Source: Bromus sterilis
Taxonomy: Eukaryota; Streptophyta; Magnoliopsida; Poales; Poaceae
Reading direction: 5' to 3'
Length of the DNA stretch: 64,000 nucleotides
Assembly (NCBI GenBank): GCA_950022295.1
Contig: OX465598.1
Span: 6,324,001-6,388,000 of the forward strand
Below are positions 35,154 to 45,103 of this stretch, in pieces. The notes under the pieces are model-generated. The model ran no database searches. It saw only the letters and a program-made list of their open reading frames with translations, and was not told where the DNA came from. How positions within the stretch are numbered: position 1 is the stretch's first letter; every line of letters begins with the position of its first letter. Made by a program: the position numbers and the translations under genes.

Positions 35154-35752
35154 GAGAGAATTACTTCTATGACACTGCTCTTAAATTTGATGTCTTATGT
35201 GACACTCTCAACTTTTTGTTTCTTTCTATGGTCATTTGTGTAAAATTTATGTCTCGTATGACACTCTAATGTATTTCTAGACTTACAGTGTCAATTTTCA
35301 CATACAAAGTCACTTCTACCCCTGATGCAATGTGTGGCAAAAATACAAGAAATATTGTTGTACTATGTAATATAAAACCGTGCATGTAGATTCATAATAA
35401 CTGAAACGCTAATTCAAAATAATTCAAAAAAATACAAGGGATATGGCATCAAAATACAAGGGAGGTTCTGCCGATTTTTGAATTTTTTGAATTAGTGTTT
35501 TAGTTATTATGAATCTACATGCACAGTTCTATATTACATAGTACAATAATATTTTTTGTATTTTTGTCACACATTGCACAGAGGCAAAAGTGACTTTGTA
35601 TGTGAAAAGTTGACACCATTAGCTCTAAAAATACACTAGAGTGTCATTTGAGGCATAAATTTTACACAAGTGGACATAGAAGGAAGCAAAAAATTGAGAG
35701 TGTCATATAAGGCATCATATTTTAGGACTAGTGTCATAGAAGAAATTCTCTC
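35154..35752. mobile_element. Long-TIR foldback element, Mutator-type, 9-bp target duplication
   Basis: The element starts gagagaattacttctatgac and ends gtgtcatagaagaaattctc tc. The arms are inverted over nearly their full length (~290 bases each, left 35154-35440, right 35475-35752) around a short centre. A perfect 9-bp duplication, atggttttg, flanks it at 35145-35153 and 35753-35761. Long terminal inverted repeats with a 9-bp TSD fit a non-autonomous Mutator-like element (MULE-MITE). No transposase is encoded. Confidence 0.92.
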
Positions 35753-35800
35753 ATGGTTTTGTGCTTGTCTCACTCTCATGCATTATACCGTTTATTAATA

Positions 35801-36049
35801 CTTATTCCCTTTTTTTTACTTCGCATATTATATATTTTTAAATTAAAAATCATAAACTTTGAGATTTTTTTGTAAATATCAATATCTACAATATCAGATA
35901 AATATAATATGAAATTATATTTTATAATGAAACTGATGATATTGGTTTTTTGTTGTGAATGTTTATATTTCTTCGCATAAACTTGGTCAAATTTTAAAGA
36001 GCTCGACTTCAGATATTTTTAATATGTGAAGTAGAAAAAACGAAGGGAG
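35801..36049. mobile_element. Stowaway-type MITE, ~249 bp
   Basis: The left end, cttattccctttttttt acttcgcatatt, pairs with the right end, aatatgtgaagtagaaaa...cgaagggag. The inside (aaatatcaatatctacaatatc, ttgttgtgaatgtttatat) matches the element at 44553-44803. It lies only 48 bases from the foldback element, so insertions have piled up here. Confidence 0.75.
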
Positions 36050-39000
36050 CCCTCGATTGATGAAATTTTGATCTAAGAGTACGCCCCGATTGGCCCGCCC
36101 ATTAGCAGCATAGTGAAGTGAGCAGGAGAAATATGTATGCATCATAGCGTTGGACCTACTGTAATGAACGGTCCCCGCTGTAGCAAACCGACACCATAGT
36201 AACCGTTTAAATAAAGTTAAGAACTCAATTTTAAAATGTGAATGTTCTTTTAAAATTCAGCATAATTTTGTATAAATTTATTTAATAATAAAAGTATGAA
36301 CATTTCTGAAAAATATACAAATATTTTTTCTGTATAAATTTTGAAATTACAAACATTTTATAAAATTTCTGACTTTTCTAAAACCGAAAAATAAATTCCA
36401 ATTTTTTTGAAAAGAGCGACACTGCTTGAATTTTATTTTTATTTTGGAAATTACGAAAAACGAATTTTAAATGCATTTTATTAAATAAAATTAGAAAATT
36501 TATGAAAATTTAATTGCATTTAAAAATATCAGAACATTTCTGGAATTTTTGAAAGATCAAAATAATAAGAAACTAAGACGGATAATCCTTTTCCTAGCGC
36601 TAAATGAGCCGTCCCACTTACCCGCTGGGTGGGCATTCGTTCCTGTGGGAAACAACAACACTATGTCACAACGTGTGCGGCACATAGCGTGGTCAGTTTC
36701 TTAATAAATACAGTAAAGACGATTTTCTTTTAGTTTTCACAACACACACATCTGATGTTCTATTGCTATTGGCCGAAATTAATATGGATGGAGCTATTCA
36801 TAGTCATGGAGAGAGGGGAGCAGCAGCTGCGCTCTGCAGAGATGAACACCGTCCATGGACAGACTCGATGACCCTTGGCATGGAAGAAAGCTTTTGCTTT
36901 AGCTCACTATCTACTCCTTCAGGATATCTGCTTCTCTTCAGACTGAAAGAACAAGGTCAAAGAAATCAAGGTATGGTCTTGGGGGCACAGTGCAGCTATC
37001 ATTCAGGACAGAAGAAACTCTAGTTTTGAAGCACATAATCTTGCTAAGCATGCCAAGACATGTCTGACTGGGCATACATTATGAAACAGTTAATATAAGA
37101 CGTTTGAACATGCACATTCTTGTTCTGCCTTCTGCGGTTTTCTGTAAGGGTGAGGTAGCATTCTTGTACCGAAGTATTTACTGTGTAATTGAAAAATGTT
37201 CATTGCATACTAAAAATGTTGATCATATATTAAAAAAAATCATCTACCTAAAAAACGATTCTGTTTTCAGTTTTTCCTACTATTTTCTCATTTTAAAATT
37301 ATTCATATTCCTGTAAAAACAATTAGATTATACTAATAAAAGTTTCTTCCTTTATATGATTGTTTATTATTATTATTATACTATTTTGAATTCACGTGTT
37401 TTTCTGCAATTTGAAAAATAAATTTGAATTCATGAAGATTTTAAAAGTTCTGATCATTTTTAAAATTCACAAGTAGTCTTTGAAATTCTGAAGTTTTTTA
37501 ATTCATGATATTTTCCAAATTTATCATAAAAATTGAATTCACATTTTTTTGTCAAATTCATGGTAATTTTGAAATTACTTTTTATCATCTTTTAATTTCT
37601 TGAGCCATTCTAATTAATGAATATATTCCAGTTTTTCAAACACTTTCAACTTTGTCAGAAATTGTTATGAAATTGCAAACATTTTCAAAATTCATGATGT
37701 TTTTATTACAGACCATTTTTCAGTTTCTTACACTTCACGAACACTATTTCAATTTCACATTTGTTATTGAATTTTTGGTCATCTTTTTCAATATATGTGT
37801 TATCACTCGTGAACATTTGTTTTGCAGTGTGTGAACATGTTTTCCTTGTTATTAAGTAACATTTTGCTCTTTGAACGTGACAGAGAAGCGTGAAAAACCA
37901 ACATGGCAGCTTGCAATAACAATGGAGCGCACCTAAAAAAAGTAGCAATGGAATGTAACAACAACTAAAAACAATAATGAAATGCAACTAAAAGTAGCAA
38001 TGGACTGTACCCAAAAATGTTCATCATGTAATAACAAATATTGACCATATGGTCAGAAAAATCATTTTTTAAATACTGATTGTGTATTTAAAAAACGTTC
38101 ATTGTGTACTAAGAAATGAGGTAAAAACCATTGTTTTTACCTTTTAGCAAAGTTGGCCGTTGTAAAAAAAAACAAAGTTGCCAACCCGGACATGTGCTGG
38201 CACGCTGGCAATGCACGACGCCATGTAACTAGGCATTATTTAGTGACGCCACGTAACTAGAAAATTTCGTGGAATACTTTTATAGAAGTGTTAAATTGTG
38301 ATTATTTTTTCTAAAAAGGGAAATATAGTGATTTTGGCCAGAAATAATGATCATGCATTTAAAAAATCTTCATCTAACTATAAACTATTCCATTTCATTT
38401 TTTTCATATTTTAATTTTTTCAATGTGTATTAATTGTTTTCCTTATTTTTAAATTTAGGAAGATTTTTCTAGTTCAATTATACTTTCCCTAGATTCGTGA
38501 ACAATTATAAATTTTGCAAACATTTTTTCCAATTTTTGAACATTTACTTAAATTCCAAACATTTTAAAATTTTCCAAACCAAATCAAATTCATTGAATTT
38601 TCTAAAAATGGTGATCATTTTTAAACTATAAATCAATTTTCAAATTGAGAATATTTTTTTAATTCATAAAATTTTGGTAAAATCATGTATTTTTAAAGTT
38701 GAGATCATTTTTAAAATTCACATATTTTTATAAACCGCGAAGATGTTTTTAATTTGTGAACATGTTTCAAAATTCACAAAAGTTTTTTATTCGCAATTAT
38801 TTTATTAAGTAACGTTTTTCCTATTTTTGCTCTTCGAATGTGATAGAGAAGCGTAAAAAACTAACCCGTCATTTGACAATACCAGTGCAATGTACCCTAT
38901 AAAATAGCAATGGAATGTAACGCTAACTACTGACAAATTTGCTTTTGTCCAGCTAGCCAGACAGACCTGAAAAACATCCAGAAATTCCTTTTGTACAGCT

Positions 39001-39780
39001 ATAAGCAGGACTATCTGACAAAATTGCCAGAAAGCTTTTTCGGTCACAGATAGTAAAAATTATAAGTCGAATGGCACAGAGTCACAGTTTGTACGACTAT
39101 AGGTCAATCTTTCATGCAAAATCGTTGGATTGTCAATCGGTTGACATTTTTTCTTTGGTGCTTTGAGTTGTGAGTGATATGCCCACCTGACTCTCCGTGA
39201 CGTTGGCATCCGCCCGCGGGTCATCCACCATCCCGTTTTCGCCGTCGCCGCTCCCGCATCCCTAGTTGATCATCTCGAACAACTCTTTCTTCCTATGCGA
39301 CTCGACGGCCGTAGACATTCCGGCGAATAGAGAGCGGATACCATGCAGATTACCCGACGGATGAGATCAGGAAGTTGTGGCGATTGCGACTCCTTGAAAT
39401 GGATCGACGTCATCATGACAGCTCCTGACGACCGAGCTGCTTGTTGGCGAAGTAGTAAGGCGGCTTCAACGCCTCCGACTAGAGCTTGGACGCCACCCTC
39501 CCAGGCATTCTCTTGCTCGCCCCGCCCCCTCGCCCGACGTCCAATGCAACTTGTTGCACCACCTTCTGTTTTACACATCGGGCTTGCCGTGAAGCCGAAT
39601 TAACATTGCGGGTGGCCACCTTGTTCGCATCCCCCACCTCTGGCAACATCGACATCTCCGACAAATCCTCCTAAGTCACCATGCGGTGGCGGAAGGGAAA
39701 TCAACAGTTGTTTGCCTGGAGGAGGACAACGGAGAGAAGAAAGAAAAGGGGGGGTGAGTGATTTTGCCGCGCAATCTGTG
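36050..39780. repeat. AT-rich repeat region with ~960-bp duplicated blocks
   Basis: No gene is seen. Phrases of the type attaagtaac...gctctttgaacgtgacagagaagcgt occur at about 37850 and again at about 38810-38855, ~960 bases apart. Around both lie repeated short phrases (aaatgttcatcatgta, aaaattcacatttttt) typical of Triticeae DNA-transposon interiors. A G-rich and C-rich patch at 39.2-39.75 kb has overlapping open frames but no domain. Confidence 0.5.
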
Positions 39781-40374
39781 GGGATGGCTACAAAAGCGCA
39801 TGCATGATCAATTTTGTGTGGTCGGGGGTGTTGGAAGCGGGTGTGTTTGCGATCCGGACTCCCGCAAAGCCCCACTCAATTTAGTTCATATTTGGGAAAA
39901 ACAGATAGATGAACTGATCTGCGGACGGGTACAAGACCGCGTTGGATGGTAAAACTGATTCACATCGCTCAATCCAAACCTTAATGATTTTGTGGAAGAT
40001 TTGAGGGTCCACATTGAAGATATCATTAGTGGAGTACTTTTATCCGACAAGTGGTGCATGTGATGAAGCATTGATACATGACAATTTTTGGAAGATGGGC
40101 GGGGAATCAGCAAGGATGGTTACAAAGGCGCGAGCATGATCGATTTTATGTGGGCTGGGGTGTCGAAAGCGGGCGTGTTTGCGATCTAGACTCCCTCAAA
40201 GTTTCCCTCGGTTTAGTTCAGATTTGCATGAAAAAAGAACATGCGAACCGGTTCGCGAACGAATACAAGGCCCTGTTGGATGGCAAAACTGACCCCGAGA
40301 ACCCAATTCGAACCTTTGCGGGAGATTTGAGGGTCCGTGGTTGAGATGCCCTTAGTGGAGTACTTTGGTAATTG
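39781..40374. repeat. Repeat block related to 41160-41543
   Basis: Two tandem related sub-blocks are seen (caaaagcgcatgcatgatca... at 39790 and caaaggcgcgagcatgatcg... at 40124). The phrase cgacaagtggtgcatgt with tgatgaagcattgata at ~40050 recurs at ~41178. It is a moderately diverged dispersed repeat. No gene is seen. Confidence 0.6.
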
Positions 40375-40530
40375 CATAATAACCAACAAAAAGAAGAGGT
40401 AGACCACACCATTCAGGGTACAAACCAGAGAAGAAGCAGACCACATAATTGAAGGTACAAACTATCACATCTAAAGACAACTATGAAGCTCCCAAAAGAC
40501 ATCACTGAGATAATATGAAGCTCGGCATTC
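40375..40530. repeat. 156-bp direct duplication, copy 1
   Basis: It runs from cataataaccaacaaaaaga to aatatgaagctcggcattc and is nearly identical to 41544-41699 (I see one substitution, aaaccagag versus aagccagag). The sequence on its left is clearly more diverged between the two sites. The second copy lies ~150 bases beyond the P450 stop codon, in the probable 3' UTR. Confidence 0.9.
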
Positions 40531-40639
40531 TAGTGTTGAGGGGGCGGTTGGATGATAGAGCCAGGGTTCAAGCAAATCACAAGTCAATTTGTTTAAGTTA
40601 TAATTGTACTGATTATAAATTTTTCAAAGTTAAAAAGAA

Positions 40640-41000
40640 AGAATTTTGAGATTTGGGGGAAAGGAATCGCTTCAAAAGGTGGTGGCCCAAGAAATCCCAA
40701 CATATGCGATGACTGTGTTCAATTCTCAAAACAATTATGTAAGGGAATCATTAGCACAATATCACACAACAGGTAGGGTGATAAGGACAACCAATGGAGA
40801 ATGCTTTAGTTCGTGTGGTGAAGAATGTTTGTACCAAAGGAACAAGGAGGAATGGGATTTTATGAAATTCATTGTTTTAGTTTGGTTCTTTAACCAAACA
40901 ATGTTAGAGATTGGTTGAACAATTCAAATATGTGTGTTAGATCATCAATAGCAAAGTACTATCCTTCGGGATACATCTATCAGTTGATTTGAATAAAGTA
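40640..41000 (+). pseudogene. LINE reverse-transcriptase C-terminal fragment
   Basis: The plus strand reads FGGKESLQKVVAQEIPTYAM, which matches the conserved G-K-E-x-L-x-K-x-V-A-Q-x-x-P-T-Y-x-M block near the end of plant L1 reverse transcriptases. After frame changes, WDFMKFIVLVWFFNQTMLEIG and then SIAKYYPSGY follow, matching the ...G-F-x-D-x-x-x-F-N-Q-A-x-L... and K-Y-Y-P blocks in the right order. It is short, broken and non-functional. Confidence 0.75.
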
Positions 41001-41273
41001 TCATCATATGTTTGGCCAAGCATTTGACCGGTAATTCAAACATAAAAAGGGTGCATATGACATGTGGAGATGACATGCATATGAAATATATACGGGGAAC
41101 TACTGCATTCCTAATAGTTCAACTCGCAAAGGTGTCACAAAAAGAGTAACATAGTTTTCACAGACGTTCATGAACTCATTGATTCGACAAGTGGTGCATG
41201 TAATGAAGCATTGATATATGAGGATTTTTGGAAGATTTTCGGAAAAACAGAATGGCTGGCCGGTTCACGGACG

Positions 41274-41433
41274 AAGTGGCGGAGCTTGGGACGGAAATAT
41301 GGAGGGGCAAATAGGCTGGAGGGCAAGAAAATATGTTTTAGGTCTAACTTTTTTTGATAAATAAACCTAAATAGTGCAAGCTCTTTCTAATTTTGCTCAT
41401 GAGCTGGGTGGCCCTCCTGAAGCTCCGCCACTG
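41274..41433. mobile_element. hAT-type MITE, degraded target duplication
   Basis: The ends agtggcggagcttgg and aagctccgccactg are inverted and share the GTGGCGGAGC core with the element at 18023. The flanks cacggacg and cgcggaca look like an 8-bp duplication with two changes. The element splits the repeat block 41160-41543 relative to its relative at 39.8-40.35 kb. Confidence 0.7.
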
Positions 41434-41543
41434 CGCGGACAGACAGGGAACCGCGTTGAATAACAAAACTGGTCTGAAAAACTTAATTCGAAGTGAAAGG
41501 TTTGAAGGTTCGTGTTAAAGATGCTCTTAGTGCAGTACTTTGA

Positions 41544-41699
41544 CATAATAACCAACAAAAAGAAGAGGTAGACCACACCATTCAGGGTACAAGCCAGAGA
41601 AGAAGCAGACCACATAATTGAAGGTACAAACTATCACATCTAAAGACAACTATGAAGCTCCCAAAAGACATCACTGAGATAATATGAAGCTCGGCATTC
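41544..41699. repeat. 156-bp direct duplication, copy 2 (P450 3' flank)
   Basis: Second copy of the block at 40375-40530, with identical length. It lies downstream of the P450 coding region in the direction of transcription and may be part of its 3' UTR. Confidence 0.9.
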
Positions 41700-41845
41700 C
41701 ATCTTATCGCACCAAAAGAAACTTACCAAAAGCGAACAAACGGGGGCTACTTTGGAGTGCTCGGCCATGCCAAAGTTCATGGTGCATGGCAAGTTTTATC
41801 GTCCATGGATGATGGACGGACCGATGAAGAAACGACGGGAGCATT

Positions 41846-43482
41846 TCAGGCGAGGGGGAGGTTGGGGAGGCGGAGCGTGGGGAGGAGCAGGAGCGGCTGC
41901 TTCCGGGCGGCGACGAGCCCCTCGCCCTCCTCCATGTCCAGCGGCGGGCTGGGCACCTCCCAGTCGAAGCACTGCACCAGCGCGCCCAGGAACGCCGGCA
42001 CGGCCAGCAGCGCCATCCCCATGCCGGGGCACGCGCGCCGCCCGCTCCCGAACGGCATCAGCTGCAGGTGCTGCCCCTTGGGGTCCACGCCCTCCCCGGC
42101 GCCGCCCGGCATGAACCGCTCCGGCCGGAACTCCAGCGGCTCCTCCCACCACGCCGCGTCGCGCCCGATGGAGAAGATGTTGAAGAAGACGGACGTCCTC
42201 GTCGGGATGGTGTACCCGCGCACCTCGATCGCCTCCACCGCCTCCCTGTGCGCGATCACCGCCGGCGGCCGCAGCCGCAGCGTCTCCTTGAGCACCGCCT
42301 GCAGGTACGGCATCTGCGCCACGTCCGGCTCCCCCACCACCCTCGACGACCCCACCACGTCGTCCAGCTCCGCCCGCAGCTTCCGCAGGCACTCCGGGTG
42401 CGTCAGCAGCTCCGCCAGCATCCACTCCACCGTCGTCGCCGTCGTGTCCGACCCCGCCGTGAAGATGTCCTGCTCGTCCCATGAGGGTTTCAGGCCATGG
42501 ATAAACGGACAGAGCGTGTAAGGAAGGAAGGAAGCAAGGAAGGTGTGCTCACGAGGATGAAGGCCTTGATGTTGTCCCGGGTGAGCTTGACCTCGGCGGC
42601 GGGGTCGGCGGCGGCGTCCATGAGGATGTCGAGCAGGTCCTTGGTCTTGCCGACGTCGGCGCCCTCCCGGCGCTCCTTCTCCTTGCCCCGGATGATGGAC
42701 TCGAGCAGCGCGTCGAACCTGGCGTGCACGGCGCGCGTCTGCCGGCTGAGCCCCTGCAGGTCCCATCCCCGGAACAGCGCCACGTAGTCCTCGAGGTTGA
42801 AGGCGCCGACGAGCTCCGCCACCTGCTTGGCGCAGTCCCTGGCCGCGTCCGCCATGTCTCCCGGCAGCGCGCTGGCCACCATGCGCATCATGGCGTTGTT
42901 GGACAGACCGATGAGCTCCCTGCTCATGTCGACGGTCTCCCCCTTGGCAGCCGCGGCGGCGGCCGTCCGCATGACGCAGGCGAGCTCGGCGGCGCGGACG
43001 GGGCGGAGCTGGTCGATGGTGCGGGGGCCGAGGAGCTCGGACATGCAGAGGCGCTTCATGAAGCGCCAGTGCGGGCCGTAGGGCGCGAAGGCAAAGCCCT
43101 TGGAGTCGTAGGCGAGGAGCTTGGTGACGGCCGTCTGGGGCCGCTCCGGGATGCTGCCCTCGAACTTGAGCACGTCGCGGGCGACGTCGGCGGAGCCGAT
43201 GACGACGCAGTGCGTGGAGGGGCCGAGCTTGAGGTAGACGATGGGGCCGTGGCGGGCCAGGATGCGGTCGAAGGCGCGGTGCGGGGGCTCGCGGATGAGG
43301 TGCAGGTGGCCGATGAGCGGCAGCGCCGTCGGGCTCGGCGGCAGCCGGCCGCGCTTCCCGCCGGAGTGCCTGACCAGCGCGGTGACGAGGAGGAGGACGG
43401 CGGCGGCGGCGAGGAGCGAGGCGGCGAGCATGGGCGCCGTGCTCTCGGCGGAGGCCGCCACTCCCACTCCCAGTGGCTCCAT
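41846..43482 (-). CDS. Cytochrome P450, CYP93-like
   Basis: Two exons (43482-42553 and 42469-41846) with an 83-bp GT/AG intron give 517 residues, normal for a plant P450. An N-terminal membrane anchor (~18-38) is followed by the Pro-rich hinge LPPSPTALPLIGHL (~47-60). The core is complete: the I-helix AGSDTT (~315-320), E-x2-R in KETLR (E372/R375), PERF (~426-429) and the heme-binding FGSGRRACPG (~450-459, Cys457). The phase-0 intron before the I-helix and phrases such as FAFAPYGPHWRFMKRLCMSE fit the A-type CYP93 family. In grasses, CYP93 members include flavone synthase II and flavanone 2-hydroxylase (CYP93G), working on the ER membrane in flavonoid synthesis. The exact substrate cannot be read from the sequence. 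The gene is GC-rich, as usual for grasses, and no break is seen. Confidence 0.92.
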
Positions 43483-43501
43483 GGTGGTACGTGGAGCTCG
43501 T

Positions 43502-43520
43502 CGTGTGTGTGTGTGTGTGT
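43502..43520. repeat. (GT)n microsatellite in the P450 leader
   Basis: A GT run of about nine units lies ~20 bases upstream of the P450 ATG, most likely in its 5' UTR. Confidence 0.8.
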
Positions 43521-43543
43521 CCTCCTTCCAAAAAACACTTGGA

Positions 43544-43553
43544 TTTATTTATG
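43544..43553 (-). promoter_or_regulatory. Probable TATA box of the P450 gene
   Basis: On the minus strand the sequence reads CACCATAAATAAATCC about 65 bases upstream of the ATG. The spacing allows a start site near 43515. A CCAAT-like CCCAATGC lies just upstream of it. The motif is a reasonable but not perfect TATA box. Confidence 0.45.
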
Positions 43554-43691
43554 GTGCATTGGGTGGGTGGCTGCTGCGAATCCAGGCCACTCGTGGCAAC
43601 AACCACGGGACGACGTGGTGGTGGCACGAGGACGCAGCGGACCAAAGGTGACGTGTCCGCACAACGGCCCTCCCAATGTAACCGTATCTTA

Positions 43692-44514
43692 GGGCACTCC
43701 CAGTGCGAAAATTTGCACATATGTCGTATACATGTGTATATATATTCATAAGAAAATTCAATGCTTTTTGAATAATATAAAGTATGACTTGTTTAAACTA
43801 AAAGGCTACGTGTAGCTCGGTCTACGTTAGCATTATCCGACTCCTGCGAATTTTTGGAGGCCGAGCTACACATAGCCCTTTATTTTGAAAAAAATCGTAA
43901 AACATATTTAAAAGTTCTAAAAAAATCTGAAAAAAATATATGAAAACTTATATGTATTCCGTATGAACATGTCAAATTTGGCTTGAAAATATTGTAATAT
44001 GAAGTCTGCACAAAAAAAAATTCAGCCCAAAACCAACAACAAAAAGGCCCATTTAAAATCAAATATTTGTCTTTTTTTCATACGCCACATGTAAAAGTAT
44101 AATGGTATGAAAATTTGCACATATGTCATATACATGTGTATATATATTCATAAAAAAATTCAATGTTTTTTGAATAATATAAAATATGACTTCTTCAACC
44201 TAAAGGGCTACGTGTAGCTCGGTCTACGTTAGCATTATCCGACTCCCAATGCTAGTATCTTATCACGATATCATAGACATTTTGCTTATGTGACATAGCA
44301 CTTAATGAAGAAAGAGATGGAGGTTGTAGCTAAGATACAATCTTTGCACATGGCCATATGCAAAAAGCACTATTAAACCAATCACATGTATGCATGAGAC
44401 CAAAATCATTAAATAAGATACAACCCCTAAGAAACAATGCATTGTGATGGTTGTATCTTAAGTTTTTATTGCTCCTATGATATTATGCTAAGAAACAATG
44501 CATTGGGAGAGCCC
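43692..44514. mobile_element. Tourist-like MITE split by a second insertion, upstream of the P450
   Basis: The outer ends gggcactcccagtgc (43692) and gcattgggagagccc (to 44514) are inverted, with TTA outside both (43689-43691 and 44515-44517), as for a PIF/Harbinger Tourist MITE. The MITE body (tagtatcttatc... to ...gaaacaatgcattggg) only resumes at about 44242. The gap is filled by a separate insertion, 43707-44241. Its left end is ~210 bases upstream of the P450 ATG. Confidence 0.85.
43707..44241. mobile_element. Unclassified element with 138-bp terminal direct repeats, nested in the Tourist MITE
   Basis: 138-bp direct repeats lie at 43707-43844 and 44109-44247, each from gaaaatttgcacatatgtc to attatccgactcc. 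The insert is bordered by actcccagtgc on the left and actcccaatgc on the right, which looks like an ~11-bp duplication of MITE sequence with one change. Inside, ccgagctacacatagcc near 43862 is the inverse of ggctacgtgtagctcgg near 43804 and 44210. The ends lack TG...CA, so it is not a clear TRIM; a Mutator-type or tandem-copy origin is possible. Confidence 0.65.
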
Positions 44515-44552
44515 TTAAAATATAGTATCGTGTATCTTAGCACCCCTCGTTT

Positions 44553-44803
44553 TATTTTACTCCGTGCATAAAATCCGTTTGAAGTCAAATTTTATAAAAT
44601 TTGATCAACTTTATATTAAAAAAATATCAACATCTATAACATCAAGGTTATACATTATGAAAAATATATTTCATGACGCATCTAATGATATTGATTTTGT
44701 ATTGTGAATGTCAATAGTTTTTTCTGTAAAATTAGTCAAACTTTACGAAGTGTGAGTTCAGACAAATCTTATATGCAGAGAAAAAGAAACGGAAGGAATA
44801 TAT
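44553..44803. mobile_element. Stowaway-type MITE, ~250 bp
   Basis: The left end, tactccgtgcataaaatccg, and the right end, atgcagagaaaaagaaacgg followed by aaggaata, are imperfectly inverted. The inside (aaatatcaacatctataacatc, tgtattgtgaatgtcaatag) matches the element at 35801-36049. A further partial relative ends near 46440-46520. Confidence 0.65.
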
Positions 44804-45014
44804 GTATGGCTTTATTTAATACAAGGTCGTATTAGAGCCCAACTTTATACTCTAGTGGCTTGTGGCAACAATAATGAGCTACAGTACATCCATCTACTAT
44901 ATGTGAATTATGAATACAAAGTTAACAAAATTCGTGGTACTATCAAACTTTGCTTGTATGGATTGCAATCACTTCGCAAAATGTAAAACTATGAATATTG
45001 TTTTTATTATTATT

Positions 45015-45103
45015 GCTCCTTCTGTTTCATATTACTTATCGCTGAAAGGATGTATCTAGCTGGATACATCCATTTCATCGACAACTAATATGAAATTGAA
45101 GGA
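45015..45103. mobile_element. Stowaway-like MITE (~89 bp)
   Basis: A hairpin: gctccttctgtttcatatta pairs with taatatgaaattgaaggac, and the loop side has ggatgtatc...gatacatcc. Length and ends fit a small Stowaway copy. Confidence 0.8.

Noticed and set aside
42724..43692. 322-codon plus-strand open frame opposite the P450
   Set aside because: Shadow of the GC-rich P450 first exon; Gly/Glu/Arg-rich with no domain.
43692..44514. Considered as a solo LTR
   Set aside because: The inverted ends with a TTA duplication fit a Tourist-like MITE instead; no TG...CA ends.
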